Shown: positions 1 to 8,648, numbered from the stretch's first letter. The stretch is 64,000 nt of DNA from Candidatus Magasanikiibacteriota bacterium (GCA_903893485.1 CAITMK010000003.1:1-64000), one strand, 5' to 3'. Translations and numbers: made by a program. The notes: a model not told the origin generated them from the sequence alone.

Positions 1-263
1 GCTGCTTTTAAAAATTCACCGTTAATACGGCACGCTGCAATGCCAACGGTATCGAGTTCTGTGTCTGTAAATTTAAATTCGCGGCCGGCTGCTTGATACA
101 CGCGCGCGGTGTTGCCGCCGCCGGCGATAATAACAAAACCGAGCCCCTTTTTGGACTCGGCCTTGATGATGGATTGAAATTTTTTGAGAAACGCTACGTG
201 CACGCCCGAACCATTAATGATCATTGAGCCGCCGAGTGAAATAACAATTTTTTCTCTTTTCAT
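1..263 (-). CDS. pyrH: UMP kinase, archaeal-type PyrH-like (3' part outside window)
   Basis: Amino acid kinase family protein, only the first 87 codons are in the window. The start ATG at 263-261 reads MKREKIVISLGGSMI, the phosphate-binding N-terminus of UMP kinases, followed by FVIIAGGGNTARVYQ (second glycine loop). The wording ISLGG...VAFLKKF...IIAGGGNTAR resembles the archaeal-type UMP kinase branch more than the E. coli type. The product would phosphorylate UMP to UDP with ATP in the cytoplasm. It is the last visible gene of the leuS operon, starting 1 nt after the xseB stop. The family is fairly sure; the exact kinase specificity is less so because the C-terminal half is missing. Confidence 0.75.
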   Translation of the reverse strand, partial: MKREKIVISLGGSMIINGSGVHVAFLKKFQSIIKAESKKGLGFVIIAGGGNTARVYQAAGREFKFTDTELDTVGIAACRINGEFLKA

Positions 264-264
264 A

Positions 265-480
265 TTAGGTGGTAAATTTTTTCTTCATATCCACGACGCG
301 CTGCTCCACGGATGCCAAATATTCCTGGAGCTCTTTGGCCAAGCCCAAGCCGCGTTCAAACTTTTGCAATGCTTCTTCAACGGAAACATCAGTTCCCTCG
401 AACCATCGCGTGATTTGCTCGAGTTCGGTAAGCTGGCCTGCAAAATTTTTTTCTTCAGTTTCAACGAGTTTTTTTGTCAT
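265..480 (-). CDS. xseB: Exodeoxyribonuclease VII small subunit
   Basis: A 71-residue protein of typical XseB size. It contains the hallmark helical core FAGQLTELEQITRWFEG, then VSVEEALQKFERGLGLAKEL and a C-terminal helix with a basic end (VDMKKKF). XseB helices decorate the XseA catalytic subunit of the single-strand-specific, metal-independent exonuclease VII. The ATG at 480-478 is chosen because the longer in-frame extension has no homology. The start overlaps the 3' end of the upstream membrane-protein gene by 20 nt, so translation is probably coupled. xseA lies one gene upstream in the same operon. Confidence 0.9.
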   Translation of the reverse strand: MTKKLVETEEKNFAGQLTELEQITRWFEGTDVSVEEALQKFERGLGLAKELQEYLASVEQRVVDMKKKFTT

Positions 481-2005
481 AAGAAGGATTTGCGATCTTG
501 TGCAGTATACAGAAGTCCATGGAACATGCAAGCTTTTGGAAAATAAATTCCTGTTTGGTAAGATCACCTAGCGCTGCAATTTTTTGTTCGATTTGTTGCG
601 AATCCATTACGATGTAATCACTTTGCACGCCCACCTCAGGAGCCACGGCCAAAATTCGACGACCCGCATAGTATACGATGTTTGGATTGTCAAACCAGGC
701 ATTAAGATCGGGCGGACCTATGACTGCGATTGATTGCTCGACAGGTACAGATCTGAGCTGCATAAAAAGGTCCATGTCCTTCGGGGATCCAAAACCGGCG
801 CGGGTATCCTGATGCCATTCATAAATTCCAAACCAGCTACACCCAACCACAAGCGCTGCAATGAGTATCCAAAAAATATGCGCGGTTGTTTTTTTCTGCA
901 GCCACAATCCAAAAATTGCCAAACCACTTGCTATGGCAACCGTATAAAAAATCTGATAATAAATATGTACGATGGTTGCCTGTGGCACCAAAAGCGCATA
1001 CACAAATCCACCCAAAGCTGTAAGTCCACAAAGTTGCTCCAGGGTTGGTGGCTGCGTTCGCGCATATTTCTGAAAAACCGTGCGCGCCGGAGACCAAAGA
1101 CCGATTACCAAACCTAACACACCAACCGGGCCTGCAAAATTAGAGGTAAAAAAATCATACTGTCGTGAAAGCCATGTCGCCCAAAAGCCATCATGTGATG
1201 TGTTTGAACGAAACTGATATACACCAACTAAACTTGCCGCCACACCGCCCTGCCCGCGGGTTTGCAGCCACATTTGCAGCCATACAATTCCCACGCCGAT
1301 TGCGCCCGCAAGCAAAGTCCACCACATCATTTTTTTTGCATCCGGGTGGCGACGCGCGCGCAGCAAAAGCGCGATTCCAAATAGCCCACCAATAATAAAT
1401 CCTGACCAATCAGACCACATCATTCCAATGATCGCAAAAATCCACGCCAGCGGCGCTTTGTTTTTTGGCCCCGCCATGAATCGTTCATACCCAAACACGG
1501 CGAGCGCGACAAAGAATAAAACAAGCGGTTCTTGATCCAACTTACTTGCAAAAGTAATTACCACCGGCATGATTGCAAATGCGCCGGTGAAAAAATTTGC
1601 CTGCATGGCGGTATGGCGCGTTCGCCACGCAAACCACCACAGTGCAGTTGCGCCTAAAAATAATATAATTGGTAGCGAGCGAATTGCGATTTCTGAAAAC
1701 CCAAAAAGCCCGGTCCAAATATAAAGTGGAATTGCGATGAACTGCGGATGACTCGTGTACCATCCGGTTGCCACGACGCCGTGTGCACTTGAACCGATAT
1801 CACTTACCGAACCCAAATAGGCTTTGAAAAAATTTATTTGATGCATGAGCTGAGCTTTCTGCAACCAAAACGGTGGGCCCCAGTTCACATGAAAACGACC
1901 ATCAACAAACCGATCAGCAATGCGCAAAGAATAAATTATTGCCTGAAAAAGTAAGACAACAGCAAGCCCCCAGAATTCTTTATATTTTTTTATGAAATTT
2001 TGCAT
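461..2005 (-). CDS. Polytopic membrane protein, GT39/ArnT-like (GT-C) glycosyltransferase candidate
   Basis: About 514 residues with some 10-12 hydrophobic segments, and a cytosolic or periplasmic C-terminal domain after roughly residue 400. The N-terminal third contains the loop GWYTSHPQFIAIPLYIWTGL followed by EIAIRSLPIIL. This matches the HPPLyy...G.se.alRlps pattern of dolichyl-P-mannose mannosyltransferase/ArnT-like GT-C enzymes, which use a lipid-linked sugar at the outer membrane face. I do not see a confident catalytic acidic pair. Start ATG 2005-2003 (MQNFIKKYKEF) is preferred over an upstream methionine that would overlap xseA; it begins 1 nt after the xseA stop. The substrate is unknown. 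The family call is moderate. Confidence 0.55.
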   Translation of the reverse strand: MQNFIKKYKEFWGLAVVLLFQAIIYSLRIADRFVDGRFHVNWGPPFWLQKAQLMHQINFFKAYLGSVSDIGSSAHGVVATGWYTSHPQFIAIPLYIWTGLFGFSEIAIRSLPIILFLGATALWWFAWRTRHTAMQANFFTGAFAIMPVVITFASKLDQEPLVLFFVALAVFGYERFMAGPKNKAPLAWIFAIIGMMWSDWSGFIIGGLFGIALLLRARRHPDAKKMMWWTLLAGAIGVGIVWLQMWLQTRGQGGVAASLVGVYQFRSNTSHDGFWATWLSRQYDFFTSNFAGPVGVLGLVIGLWSPARTVFQKYARTQPPTLEQLCGLTALGGFVYALLVPQATIVHIYYQIFYTVAIASGLAIFGLWLQKKTTAHIFWILIAALVVGCSWFGIYEWHQDTRAGFGSPKDMDLFMQLRSVPVEQSIAVIGPPDLNAWFDNPNIVYYAGRRILAVAPEVGVQSDYIVMDSQQIEQKIAALGDLTKQEFIFQKLACSMDFCILHKIANPSYDKKTR

Positions 2006-2006
2006 A

Positions 2007-3281
2007 TTAATCAGCAGTAAAAGGCACGTCGCCATCAAAGTAGACTTGTGTTATTTTTTGACCAGATTTGATTGCGGCCGCGCGCGAAATTACCGAACCA
2101 TCCGCGGCCTTGGAATATGAATATCCCCGCTTCAATAACATTTGTGGATGTAGTGATTGCAATACGCGCGTTTCGCTGGCAACGAGCTGTATTTTTGCGC
2201 GGATCATGTCGTGATATGCATGTAGCTGCAGAGTTAATTTTTCAGTGCTCGTGGAAACAGAACGTTGCAGCTGCCCAAGCCAGCGATCAGCTAAATGCGT
2301 TGCTTCCATAACGCGACCACGTTGGCGCGCAAGCACTGCGTCTATGCCGCGGCCCGAGAGCGTTGCCAATTGCGTAATTTTTGCGCGCACTTCTGCAGCA
2401 TCTGGAAAAATAATTTCAGCCGCATTACTTGGCGTTGCCGCGCGTACATCGGCTACAAAATCTGCAATGGTAATATCGCGTTCATGGCCAATTGCACTAA
2501 CCACGGGCACGCGAGAAGAAAAAATTGCGCGCGCAACCGCTTCGGTATTGAACACGTGCAAATCTTCCATGGAACCGCCGCCGCGCGTTACTACAATTAC
2601 ATCAAACAAATCTGGGCGCTGCCCAGCTGCTTCGAGCGCGGCCACAACCTCGCCGACCGCACGATCGCCTTGCACACCAACATTACAATGTACAATTTCG
2701 GTTGCGGGCCAGCGAAGCGACGAGACGCGCAAAAAATCGGTGAATGCGGCGGCACCTTCTGAGGTGATGAGCGCCACACATTTTGGAAATTCTGGTAGCG
2801 CACGTTTGCGTGCTAAATCAAACAAACCTTCGGTTTCCAATTTCTTTTTAAGCATTTCAAAGGCGCGTTTTAAACTGCCCTCGCCAGACAATCGAATTGC
2901 CGAAACGTTTAAACTGAATTTGCCGTATTTTGGATACAACCGGCCCGTGCCAGTGACCGCAATTTTCATGCCGTCGGCGAGCTGTTCTTTGAGCTGCCAG
3001 ATGGGCATAAAACAATTTACCAACGCTTCCCCATCTTTCAGATCAAAACGCACCCACTGCCCTTGTGACACACCATACGATGCAACTTCGCCTTCAACTT
3101 CAAAACTCCCGACAGGCCAGGTTGTGGACATCAGGTCATTTACCAAATCAACGTATTGTACAACTGAAAGCGTTTGAATATGGCAATAGTATATTGAAAT
3201 TTGGCACGCCCTGCAATTAAAATCAAGGTGGCGCGATTTGGCGTGCAGCGTGGCGCCAAGCCCACAGCGCAACACCACCAT
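2007..3281 (-). CDS. xseA: Exodeoxyribonuclease VII large subunit
   Basis: Catalytic subunit of exonuclease VII. It has an N-terminal OB fold (WPVGSFEVEGEVASYG, then GQWVRFDLKD) and the catalytic domain with FPKCVALITSEGAAAFTDFL, VVTRGGGSMEDLHVFN, VSAIGHERDITIADFVADVRAATPSNAAE. It ends with a helical arm and the C-terminal LKRGYSYSK element. The coordinates use the first canonical start (ATG 3281), but homology suggests the protein really begins just before TLSVVQYVDLVNDL. The only initiator-like codon there is ATT at 3179-3177. That would remove a 34-residue extension with no homology that overlaps comEC. The function is sure; the start is not. Confidence 0.9.
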   Translation of the reverse strand: MVVLRCGLGATLHAKSRHLDFNCRACQISIYYCHIQTLSVVQYVDLVNDLMSTTWPVGSFEVEGEVASYGVSQGQWVRFDLKDGEALVNCFMPIWQLKEQLADGMKIAVTGTGRLYPKYGKFSLNVSAIRLSGEGSLKRAFEMLKKKLETEGLFDLARKRALPEFPKCVALITSEGAAAFTDFLRVSSLRWPATEIVHCNVGVQGDRAVGEVVAALEAAGQRPDLFDVIVVTRGGGSMEDLHVFNTEAVARAIFSSRVPVVSAIGHERDITIADFVADVRAATPSNAAEIIFPDAAEVRAKITQLATLSGRGIDAVLARQRGRVMEATHLADRWLGQLQRSVSTSTEKLTLQLHAYHDMIRAKIQLVASETRVLQSLHPQMLLKRGYSYSKAADGSVISRAAAIKSGQKITQVYFDGDVPFTAD

Positions 3282-4323
3282 ACCAAAGTAAGACTGCCCA
3301 CAGCGGTGCTTGAAACTTGATGAAGCTGCCTGGAATTTGCGAAAGAGATTGCAGCACCCACAGTGCCGTGCGCAATACCGATTCTGCTGGTAATGCTAAA
3401 ATACTAAAAATGGCTGGAAGAAAACTTACAAAATATGCCCAGCCCGCAGCAGCCATTAAAAGTGGCACCAATGGCACAATTAAAATATTTGCGATTAACG
3501 CGATAGCCGACGTTGCGCCAAAATAATAAATACTAAGCGGTAAGGTACAAAGCGTGGCGCAAACGGTCGTAAAAAGTGCTTCGACCCAAAGCGAATTGTG
3601 TGTGGGTTTACCCGCAATAATAATTCCAAGAGTTGCCCCTGCAGAAAGCTGAAATCCGATATCAAAAAGCGCTTGCGGATTCCACAAACCAATAAATATT
3701 GTTGCCGCACCAAGCGCATGTAGCCCAAGCGCCGGCCGACCAGTTAATTTTGCAATTTCACAAAATCCCGCCATGAGCGCTGCCCGCACCACACTTTGAG
3801 GTGCACCAGTAATACAAACAAAAGCGAATAAAATTACCGCAAGCAAAACTGCGCGCTGCCGCGGAAAAAAATGTATTGAAAGTAACCCCGCCTGAATCCA
3901 CTCAGCTAAAATGGTTATATTACTTCCGGACACTGCCACAATATGTGACGTACCGGTCGCTCGAAAAATTTGTTTCCATTCTGGTGTAAATCCACCCATG
4001 CCACCTAAAATCAATCCTGAGGCGAGAGCACGAGCAGACGCGTCTTTGATTACACCAAAATGTGTGGTCGTGGCGTGTGCAAAATATAAAAATGGGTTTT
4101 GTGTATATATAATTGGCAGATGCGGTTGAAGCATACAGCGCAACACGCCCAAACTAAACGCAAAAATAAAAACAAAATAAAGTGAGCGCGTTTTTAATTC
4201 TATGAACGAAATCCCAAAAATAATAAAAACACTCCACGGCGGAATATTTGCCGCACATAAAACGCCAACAAAAAAACTACTCGCTGCAACCGGCAGCGCA
4301 AAATTCCAACCCCCTCCTTGCAT
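3223..4323 (-). CDS. comEC: ComEC/Rec2-type competence channel core, minimal form
   Basis: A 366-residue polytopic protein. The competence-domain signature is clear: an aromatic-rich segment, then GTSHIVAVSGSNITIL, TGAPQSVVRAALMAGF, ALGAATIFIGLWNPQALFDIGFQLS, and the final NILIVPLVPLLMAAAGW. ComEC transports incoming single-stranded DNA across the inner membrane during natural transformation. Compared with usual ComEC (700 or more residues) this form lacks most of the N-terminal OB-fold (DUF4131) region and the C-terminal metallo-beta-lactamase nuclease domain. It is in the leuS operon, 3 nt after the deacetylase gene. No pilus or ComEA gene is near, so DNA uptake is inferred from the family. 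Confidence 0.85.
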   Translation of the reverse strand: MQGGGWNFALPVAASSFFVGVLCAANIPPWSVFIIFGISFIELKTRSLYFVFIFAFSLGVLRCMLQPHLPIIYTQNPFLYFAHATTTHFGVIKDASARALASGLILGGMGGFTPEWKQIFRATGTSHIVAVSGSNITILAEWIQAGLLSIHFFPRQRAVLLAVILFAFVCITGAPQSVVRAALMAGFCEIAKLTGRPALGLHALGAATIFIGLWNPQALFDIGFQLSAGATLGIIIAGKPTHNSLWVEALFTTVCATLCTLPLSIYYFGATSAIALIANILIVPLVPLLMAAAGWAYFVSFLPAIFSILALPAESVLRTALWVLQSLSQIPGSFIKFQAPLWAVLLWYGGVALWAWRHAARQIAPP

Positions 4324-4326
4324 AGA

Positions 4327-5073
4327 TTACCCCCTCAACAATTTTATAAAAGTTTCTATGTGATTTGTATCGCCAATTCGCAGGCGCGGCAAAATAAATT
4401 GCGTTGAAGATGATTCTTCACCAATTTGTTCAGAAATAACACCGCTCGTGAAACCAAGCGACTGCACCATATTTGCCAAATCAGCATTATGCCCCCCAAA
4501 AGGATATGCAAAAGAAACTACGGGTTTATCAATCAAATGTTCTATAACTGTTTTTGAGTCTTCGATTTGACTACGCGCTTCATCCAACGACACGGTTGTT
4601 AAATTGACATGGTCCATGGTGTGTGCGGCAACCTCCACCAAATCTGAATGCCCCAGCGCCATAATATCTTCCCAAGTCATGCGATCATTTTTGCCATTAA
4701 AACCGGGATTCACATAAATAGTGGCGTGCAAATTATACTTTTTAAGTACGGGTAAAACGGTTTCTGGAAAATCTGAAGTTCCGTCGTCAAAAGTTAATAC
4801 AACCGAATTACCAGAAATATTTTTCCCTGCCGCAATTGCCGCGGCAGCGTCTTTCATGAAAATTGTTTTGTATCCGTGGTTACGCAAATAACGCATTTCT
4901 GCCTCAAATAATTTTGGGGTAATATAAAAGGCGTAATCTTTTTTAGAGGTCGACGGACATATATCAACCACCTTGTGGTACATGATAATGGGCACGTGAT
5001 AGGTCCGCGCCAATGCGACATTTGGAAAAACCAAAATCGCTGCCAAAAACAATGCTACAATTTTATTCTTCAT
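4327..5073 (-). CDS. Exported NodB-type polysaccharide deacetylase
   Basis: A 248-residue secreted enzyme. It begins with a signal peptide (MKNKIVALFLAAILVFPNVALA) and continues with VPIIMYHKVVD, the NodB motif 1 VVLTFDDGTSDF (metal/catalytic Asp pair), motif 2 AAHTMDHVNL (H-x3-H type metal ligands) and motif 3 VSFAYPFGGH. This family removes N- or O-acyl groups from peptidoglycan or exopolysaccharide, so it probably tailors the envelope. Its ATG overlaps the leuS stop, so the two are translationally coupled. Substrate specificity cannot be read from the sequence. Confidence 0.88.
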   Translation of the reverse strand: MKNKIVALFLAAILVFPNVALARTYHVPIIMYHKVVDICPSTSKKDYAFYITPKLFEAEMRYLRNHGYKTIFMKDAAAAIAAGKNISGNSVVLTFDDGTSDFPETVLPVLKKYNLHATIYVNPGFNGKNDRMTWEDIMALGHSDLVEVAAHTMDHVNLTTVSLDEARSQIEDSKTVIEHLIDKPVVSFAYPFGGHNADLANMVQSLGFTSGVISEQIGEESSSTQFILPRLRIGDTNHIETFIKLLRG

Positions 5074-8000
5074 TAGATTGCAATACTTACTAATTTATTT
5101 TTAATCACCACAATTTTTTGCGGCTCTTTGCCCTGTAACCATTCTTGCACCTTTAGTGAGGCGAGCGCAAGTTTTTTTAATTCATCTTCCGACAAACCTG
5201 ATGGTGTTTGAATGCGATCGCGCACTTTGCCGTTAACTTGTACTACCAATTCAAAATTTTCGTCAAGGGTGAGGCTGTGCGTAAACTGTGGCCAACTTTG
5301 CTGACATACCAAACCAGGGCCACCAAGCTGCGCCCACAATTCTTCTGACACGTGCGGCGCTACCACATTCAGCGCGCGCAAAAAAATCTGCAACGAATCT
5401 TTGGTGATTGCACCCGCACCATACACCGTATTTACGAACGTCATGTACTGCGCCACAACCGTATTAAAACTCATGCGATCCAAATCTTCGGTTACGCGAG
5501 CCAACATTTTATGCAAGCCACGAGTCACCTCTTCTGATTCCGCGGCCGCCACTTTTTCTGGCAAACGCATTACGCGATCAAGGAAACGCTTTACACCGGC
5601 GACACCATTTTCGCTCCATGGCGCTGGCTCTGCAAACGGACCAATAAAAAGTTCGTAGGCACGAAGCGTGTCGGCACCCTGCTCGCGCACAATTTCATCA
5701 GGATTTACCACGTTGCCTTTTGACTTTGACATTTTGTTGCCATCGGAGGCCATAATCAGGCCGTGCGAAACGCGGCGCGCATATGGCTCGACGGTTGGCA
5801 CAAAGCCCAAGTCAAACATGAATTTATTCCAGAAACGCGAATACAATAAATGAAGCGTGGTGTGTTCCATGCCGCCATTGTATAAATCTACAGGCATCCA
5901 ATATTTTAATTTGTCAGCGGCTGCGAATTCTTTGTCATTGTGCGCGTCGATGTAGCGCAAAAAATACCAGCTTGAGCCGGCCCAGTTTGGCATCGTGTCC
6001 GTTTCACGAGTTGCCGCGCCGCCACAACGTGGGCATGTTGTGTTCACAAACTCAGGAATTGATGCGAGTGGTGATTCACCGTTATCAGTTGGTTCGTATT
6101 TTTCAACTGGCGGAAGCGTTAATGGAAGCGCGCTATCTGGCAACGAAACCCATCCCGTGTTTTTGTATTTTGTAATCATCTCAACAAAAATTTTAACGCC
6201 CGCGGTGCCGTAAAAATGATTCTGCCCCGTTACACGATTAATGTACCAACCGGTTGGATACAATTCATGCGTTGGCTCTGGGACGCGCGTGTCATCATCT
6301 GACCAGACAACTTCTTTTGCATCCGCAAGTACTGAAACTTTTTGCAAATCAACAGGCCGCGCGATAAATGCTGATAATTTATCAATCGCTGCCGTATGCG
6401 TTGGATTTTCTTGTTTGCGCACTTCCCAATACCCTGATGCAAATTCACCGAGCGATGGCGCCATGAGCAAAAGTGCTTTGATTTTTTTGTTGGCACGAAG
6501 CAGCGCGCTTGCCGCAGCATGCCCGCCTAAACTATGGCCAATCACAATATCGTCTTCGCCAAGCTGCTCAAAGTATGGCGCTAACTCTTCCATCCACTTT
6601 TCAAAATCTGGTTCGTTCACTGTTGACATGCGTGGCATCAAAACTTCAAATCCAAGTGCCTCGAGTTGCGCGCGCATGATTGCATCTTTTGAACCGGTGC
6701 TGCCAAACGCGTGCACAAACAAAACTTTTTGTTTTTTTGCCGCGCAGTGATCGCAGTGCACGAGCGGAATCGGCTCACCCCAATATCGCTGACGAGAAAA
6801 AACCCAATCGCGAAGTTTGTACGTAATTTTGCGCGCGCCGGCTTTTTGTTCTTCAAGCCACGAAATCATTTTTTGTTTTGCTTCGGCGGTGGTAAGGCCG
6901 TTCAAAAATTCCGAATTCACCGCAATACCTTCTTCGGTAAACGGTACCACGTCATCACCTGCAACAACCAATCTCATTTCTAATCCAAACTTTTTCGCAA
7001 ATTCAAAATCGCGTTCATCATGCGCGGGCACTGCCATAACCGCGCCAGTTCCATAACCAGCCAAAACGTAATCAGAAATCCAAATTGGCACGCGCTCTGC
7101 ATTCACGGGGTTCACCGCAAACGCGCCGGTAAACACGCCGGTTTTTTCTCGCGTTGCGTCGGTGCGTTCGATTTCTGTTTTGCGTGCCACTGTTGCTACA
7201 TATTTTTCAACTTCACTACGTTGCGATGGCGATACAATTTCTTTTACAAAATCATGCTCCGGCGCCAATGTTATATAGGTAACTCCAAATAATGTATCTG
7301 GCCGCGTGGTAAACACACGAATTTTTTTGCCGCAAAAATCAGCGATTGAATTATTCATCGCGGTCCACGCAGCATGAACTTTCGCACCATCAACCGCAAC
7401 AACATCATCTGAGCCATCAACTTTAAATAAATTATTCAGCGGCATGCGAACATCTAACTCGCCTTCCGGGGTTTCAACCAACACACCTTTAATGGTACTT
7501 GAAACACGTTCGATGCGACCGTCAGGAAAAAGCAACACAAACGCGGTATGAATTGCCGTGCGCGCGGTGCCGCCATATTTTTTTGCAAGCGCGCTGTAAA
7601 ATTCTGTAACGCGCTGCGCAATTTCTTCGGGTGACAAAGTTTTTTCGTCGATACCAACCAGCGCATTACGACGCGCAAATGCAGGATCCAAATTTTCACC
7701 TTCGATTTCCACGCCCGCATCATTTGCTAAAATTGGTAAATCCGTTTTACCGAAATACGCGCGCGCTTTTTTTTCTGCATTTTCCATTAAATCACTGCCC
7801 TCCTCAACTTCAATTGGTGTGATTCCTAAATCTGATGGGGCAACAACCGCAATACCAGAATTTATTTTATCAAAACTTTCACGAAATAATTTTGCTTTGC
7901 CACCGTTGGTACTGGCAAATAAAATTTGTGGATTTTGCACCACCGAAAATTCAATTTCAGCGCCTTCGCTTTTGCCAATCCATTCTTCTTGCTGCTTCTG

Positions 8001-8639
8001 AATTTTCGGCAAATAATTTACGGTTTCCAAATCCGTAATCAAACGATCTGCATATTTGGTAATGCCAATCATCCATTGCTCTTTTTCACGTTTTTCAACC
8101 GGGCCACCACAACGCTCGCAAATACCACCCTGCGCTTCTTCGTTTGCCAAACCAATTTTATCTTTTGGGCACCAATTGATTACCGATTTTGCTTTGTACG
8201 CTAAACCCGCCTTAAAAAATTGCAAAAACTGCCACTGCGTCCATTTATAATAACCAGGATCAGTTGAATTTACTTCGCGTGACCAGTCAAAACTCAAACC
8301 AAGCGATTGGATTTGCGCTTTAAATGTTGCAATATTTTCTGCAGTCACCTCAGCTGGCGGACGACCAGTTTTAATGGCGTAATTTTCGGTTGGCAAACCG
8401 AAGGCATCCCAACCCATTGGATACAAAACGTTATTGCCTTGCATGCGCAGCTTGCGCGCCAACACATCGAGCGCTACATAGCTGCGGGGATGCCCCACAT
8501 GCAGCCCCGCACCAGATGGAAATGGAAATTCTACCAATAAATATTTTTTTGGTTTTTCTGAAAAATCTTCGGCTTTAAAAACACCCTCCGCAAGCCATTT
8601 GTCCTGCCATTTTTTATCAATTTCGCCGTGATTGTACAT
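5073..8639 (-). CDS. leuS: Leucyl-tRNA synthetase with two nested enzyme domains
   Basis: An 1188-residue LeuRS; usual bacterial LeuRS is about 800-880. Class I motifs are intact: FPFPSGAGLHVGH (HIGH, about residue 47) and NKMSKSKGN (about 969-973). The editing domain has TRPDTLFG (about 445) and GTGAVMAVPAHDERD, including the editing Asp. The anticodon-binding and C-terminal domains (VVQVNGKVRDRI) are normal. The extra length is two internal insertions. Residues about 236-436 are a Ham1/RdgB-like domain placed just before the CP1 editing core. Residues about 633-826 are an alpha/beta hydrolase placed inside the second zinc knuckle, between CDHC and CPRC. Removing both leaves about 793 residues. 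Start ATG 8639 follows a leaderless-type promoter. It heads a seven-gene operon. Confidence 0.97.
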   Translation of the reverse strand: MYNHGEIDKKWQDKWLAEGVFKAEDFSEKPKKYLLVEFPFPSGAGLHVGHPRSYVALDVLARKLRMQGNNVLYPMGWDAFGLPTENYAIKTGRPPAEVTAENIATFKAQIQSLGLSFDWSREVNSTDPGYYKWTQWQFLQFFKAGLAYKAKSVINWCPKDKIGLANEEAQGGICERCGGPVEKREKEQWMIGITKYADRLITDLETVNYLPKIQKQQEEWIGKSEGAEIEFSVVQNPQILFASTNGGKAKLFRESFDKINSGIAVVAPSDLGITPIEVEEGSDLMENAEKKARAYFGKTDLPILANDAGVEIEGENLDPAFARRNALVGIDEKTLSPEEIAQRVTEFYSALAKKYGGTARTAIHTAFVLLFPDGRIERVSSTIKGVLVETPEGELDVRMPLNNLFKVDGSDDVVAVDGAKVHAAWTAMNNSIADFCGKKIRVFTTRPDTLFGVTYITLAPEHDFVKEIVSPSQRSEVEKYVATVARKTEIERTDATREKTGVFTGAFAVNPVNAERVPIWISDYVLAGYGTGAVMAVPAHDERDFEFAKKFGLEMRLVVAGDDVVPFTEEGIAVNSEFLNGLTTAEAKQKMISWLEEQKAGARKITYKLRDWVFSRQRYWGEPIPLVHCDHCAAKKQKVLFVHAFGSTGSKDAIMRAQLEALGFEVLMPRMSTVNEPDFEKWMEELAPYFEQLGEDDIVIGHSLGGHAAASALLRANKKIKALLLMAPSLGEFASGYWEVRKQENPTHTAAIDKLSAFIARPVDLQKVSVLADAKEVVWSDDDTRVPEPTHELYPTGWYINRVTGQNHFYGTAGVKIFVEMITKYKNTGWVSLPDSALPLTLPPVEKYEPTDNGESPLASIPEFVNTTCPRCGGAATRETDTMPNWAGSSWYFLRYIDAHNDKEFAAADKLKYWMPVDLYNGGMEHTTLHLLYSRFWNKFMFDLGFVPTVEPYARRVSHGLIMASDGNKMSKSKGNVVNPDEIVREQGADTLRAYELFIGPFAEPAPWSENGVAGVKRFLDRVMRLPEKVAAAESEEVTRGLHKMLARVTEDLDRMSFNTVVAQYMTFVNTVYGAGAITKDSLQIFLRALNVVAPHVSEELWAQLGGPGLVCQQSWPQFTHSLTLDENFELVVQVNGKVRDRIQTPSGLSEDELKKLALASLKVQEWLQGKEPQKIVVIKNKLVSIAI
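6162..6743 (-). other. RBBP9/YdeN-like serine hydrolase domain nested in leuS
   Basis: LeuS residues about 633-826. The domain opens QKVLFVHAFGSTGSKDAIM (oxyanion strand), continues ALGFEVLMPRM and FEKWMEEL, carries the nucleophile elbow IVIGHSLGGHAAASAL, then IKALLLMAPSL, the acid strand WSDDDTRVP and the His segment GQNHFYGTAG. A complete Ser-Asp-His triad is therefore visible. It splits the LeuRS zinc knuckle: CDHC lies directly before it and NTTCPRCGG about 40 residues after it. The family hydrolyses esters or peptides of poorly defined substrates. Confidence 0.85.
7332..7934 (-). other. Ham1/RdgB-like NTP pyrophosphatase domain nested in leuS
   Basis: LeuS residues about 236-436. The domain reads ILFASTNGGKAKLFRESF (canonical lATxNxgKlrEf), EEGSDLMENAEKKARAYF (canonical TFeENAllKA), PILANDAGVEIEG (canonical vlADDSGLeVd, catalytic Asp kept, first D changed to N), FARRNALVG, and TAIHTAFVLLFPDG. 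The C-terminal GYDPiF and SHR motifs are weak (NNLFKVDG, AKVHAAW). The Ham1 family hydrolyses ITP/XTP/dITP to monophosphates. The flanks are seamless LeuRS: SEGAEIEFSV before and IRVFTTRPDTLFG after. Catalytic activity is likely but not certain given the degenerate C-terminal motifs. Confidence 0.85.
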
Positions 8640-8648
8640 AGTGTATGA

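Noticed and set aside
2245..3177. 310-codon plus-strand frame opposite xseA
   Set aside because: Antisense shadow of a clearly conserved XseA coding region, with low-complexity Ser/Ala/Thr composition and no promoter.
5073..8639. leuS length explained as fused separate genes or frameshift artefact
   Set aside because: The frame is continuous, LeuRS motifs resume exactly after each insert, and there are no internal stop/start pairs, so true domain nesting is more likely.
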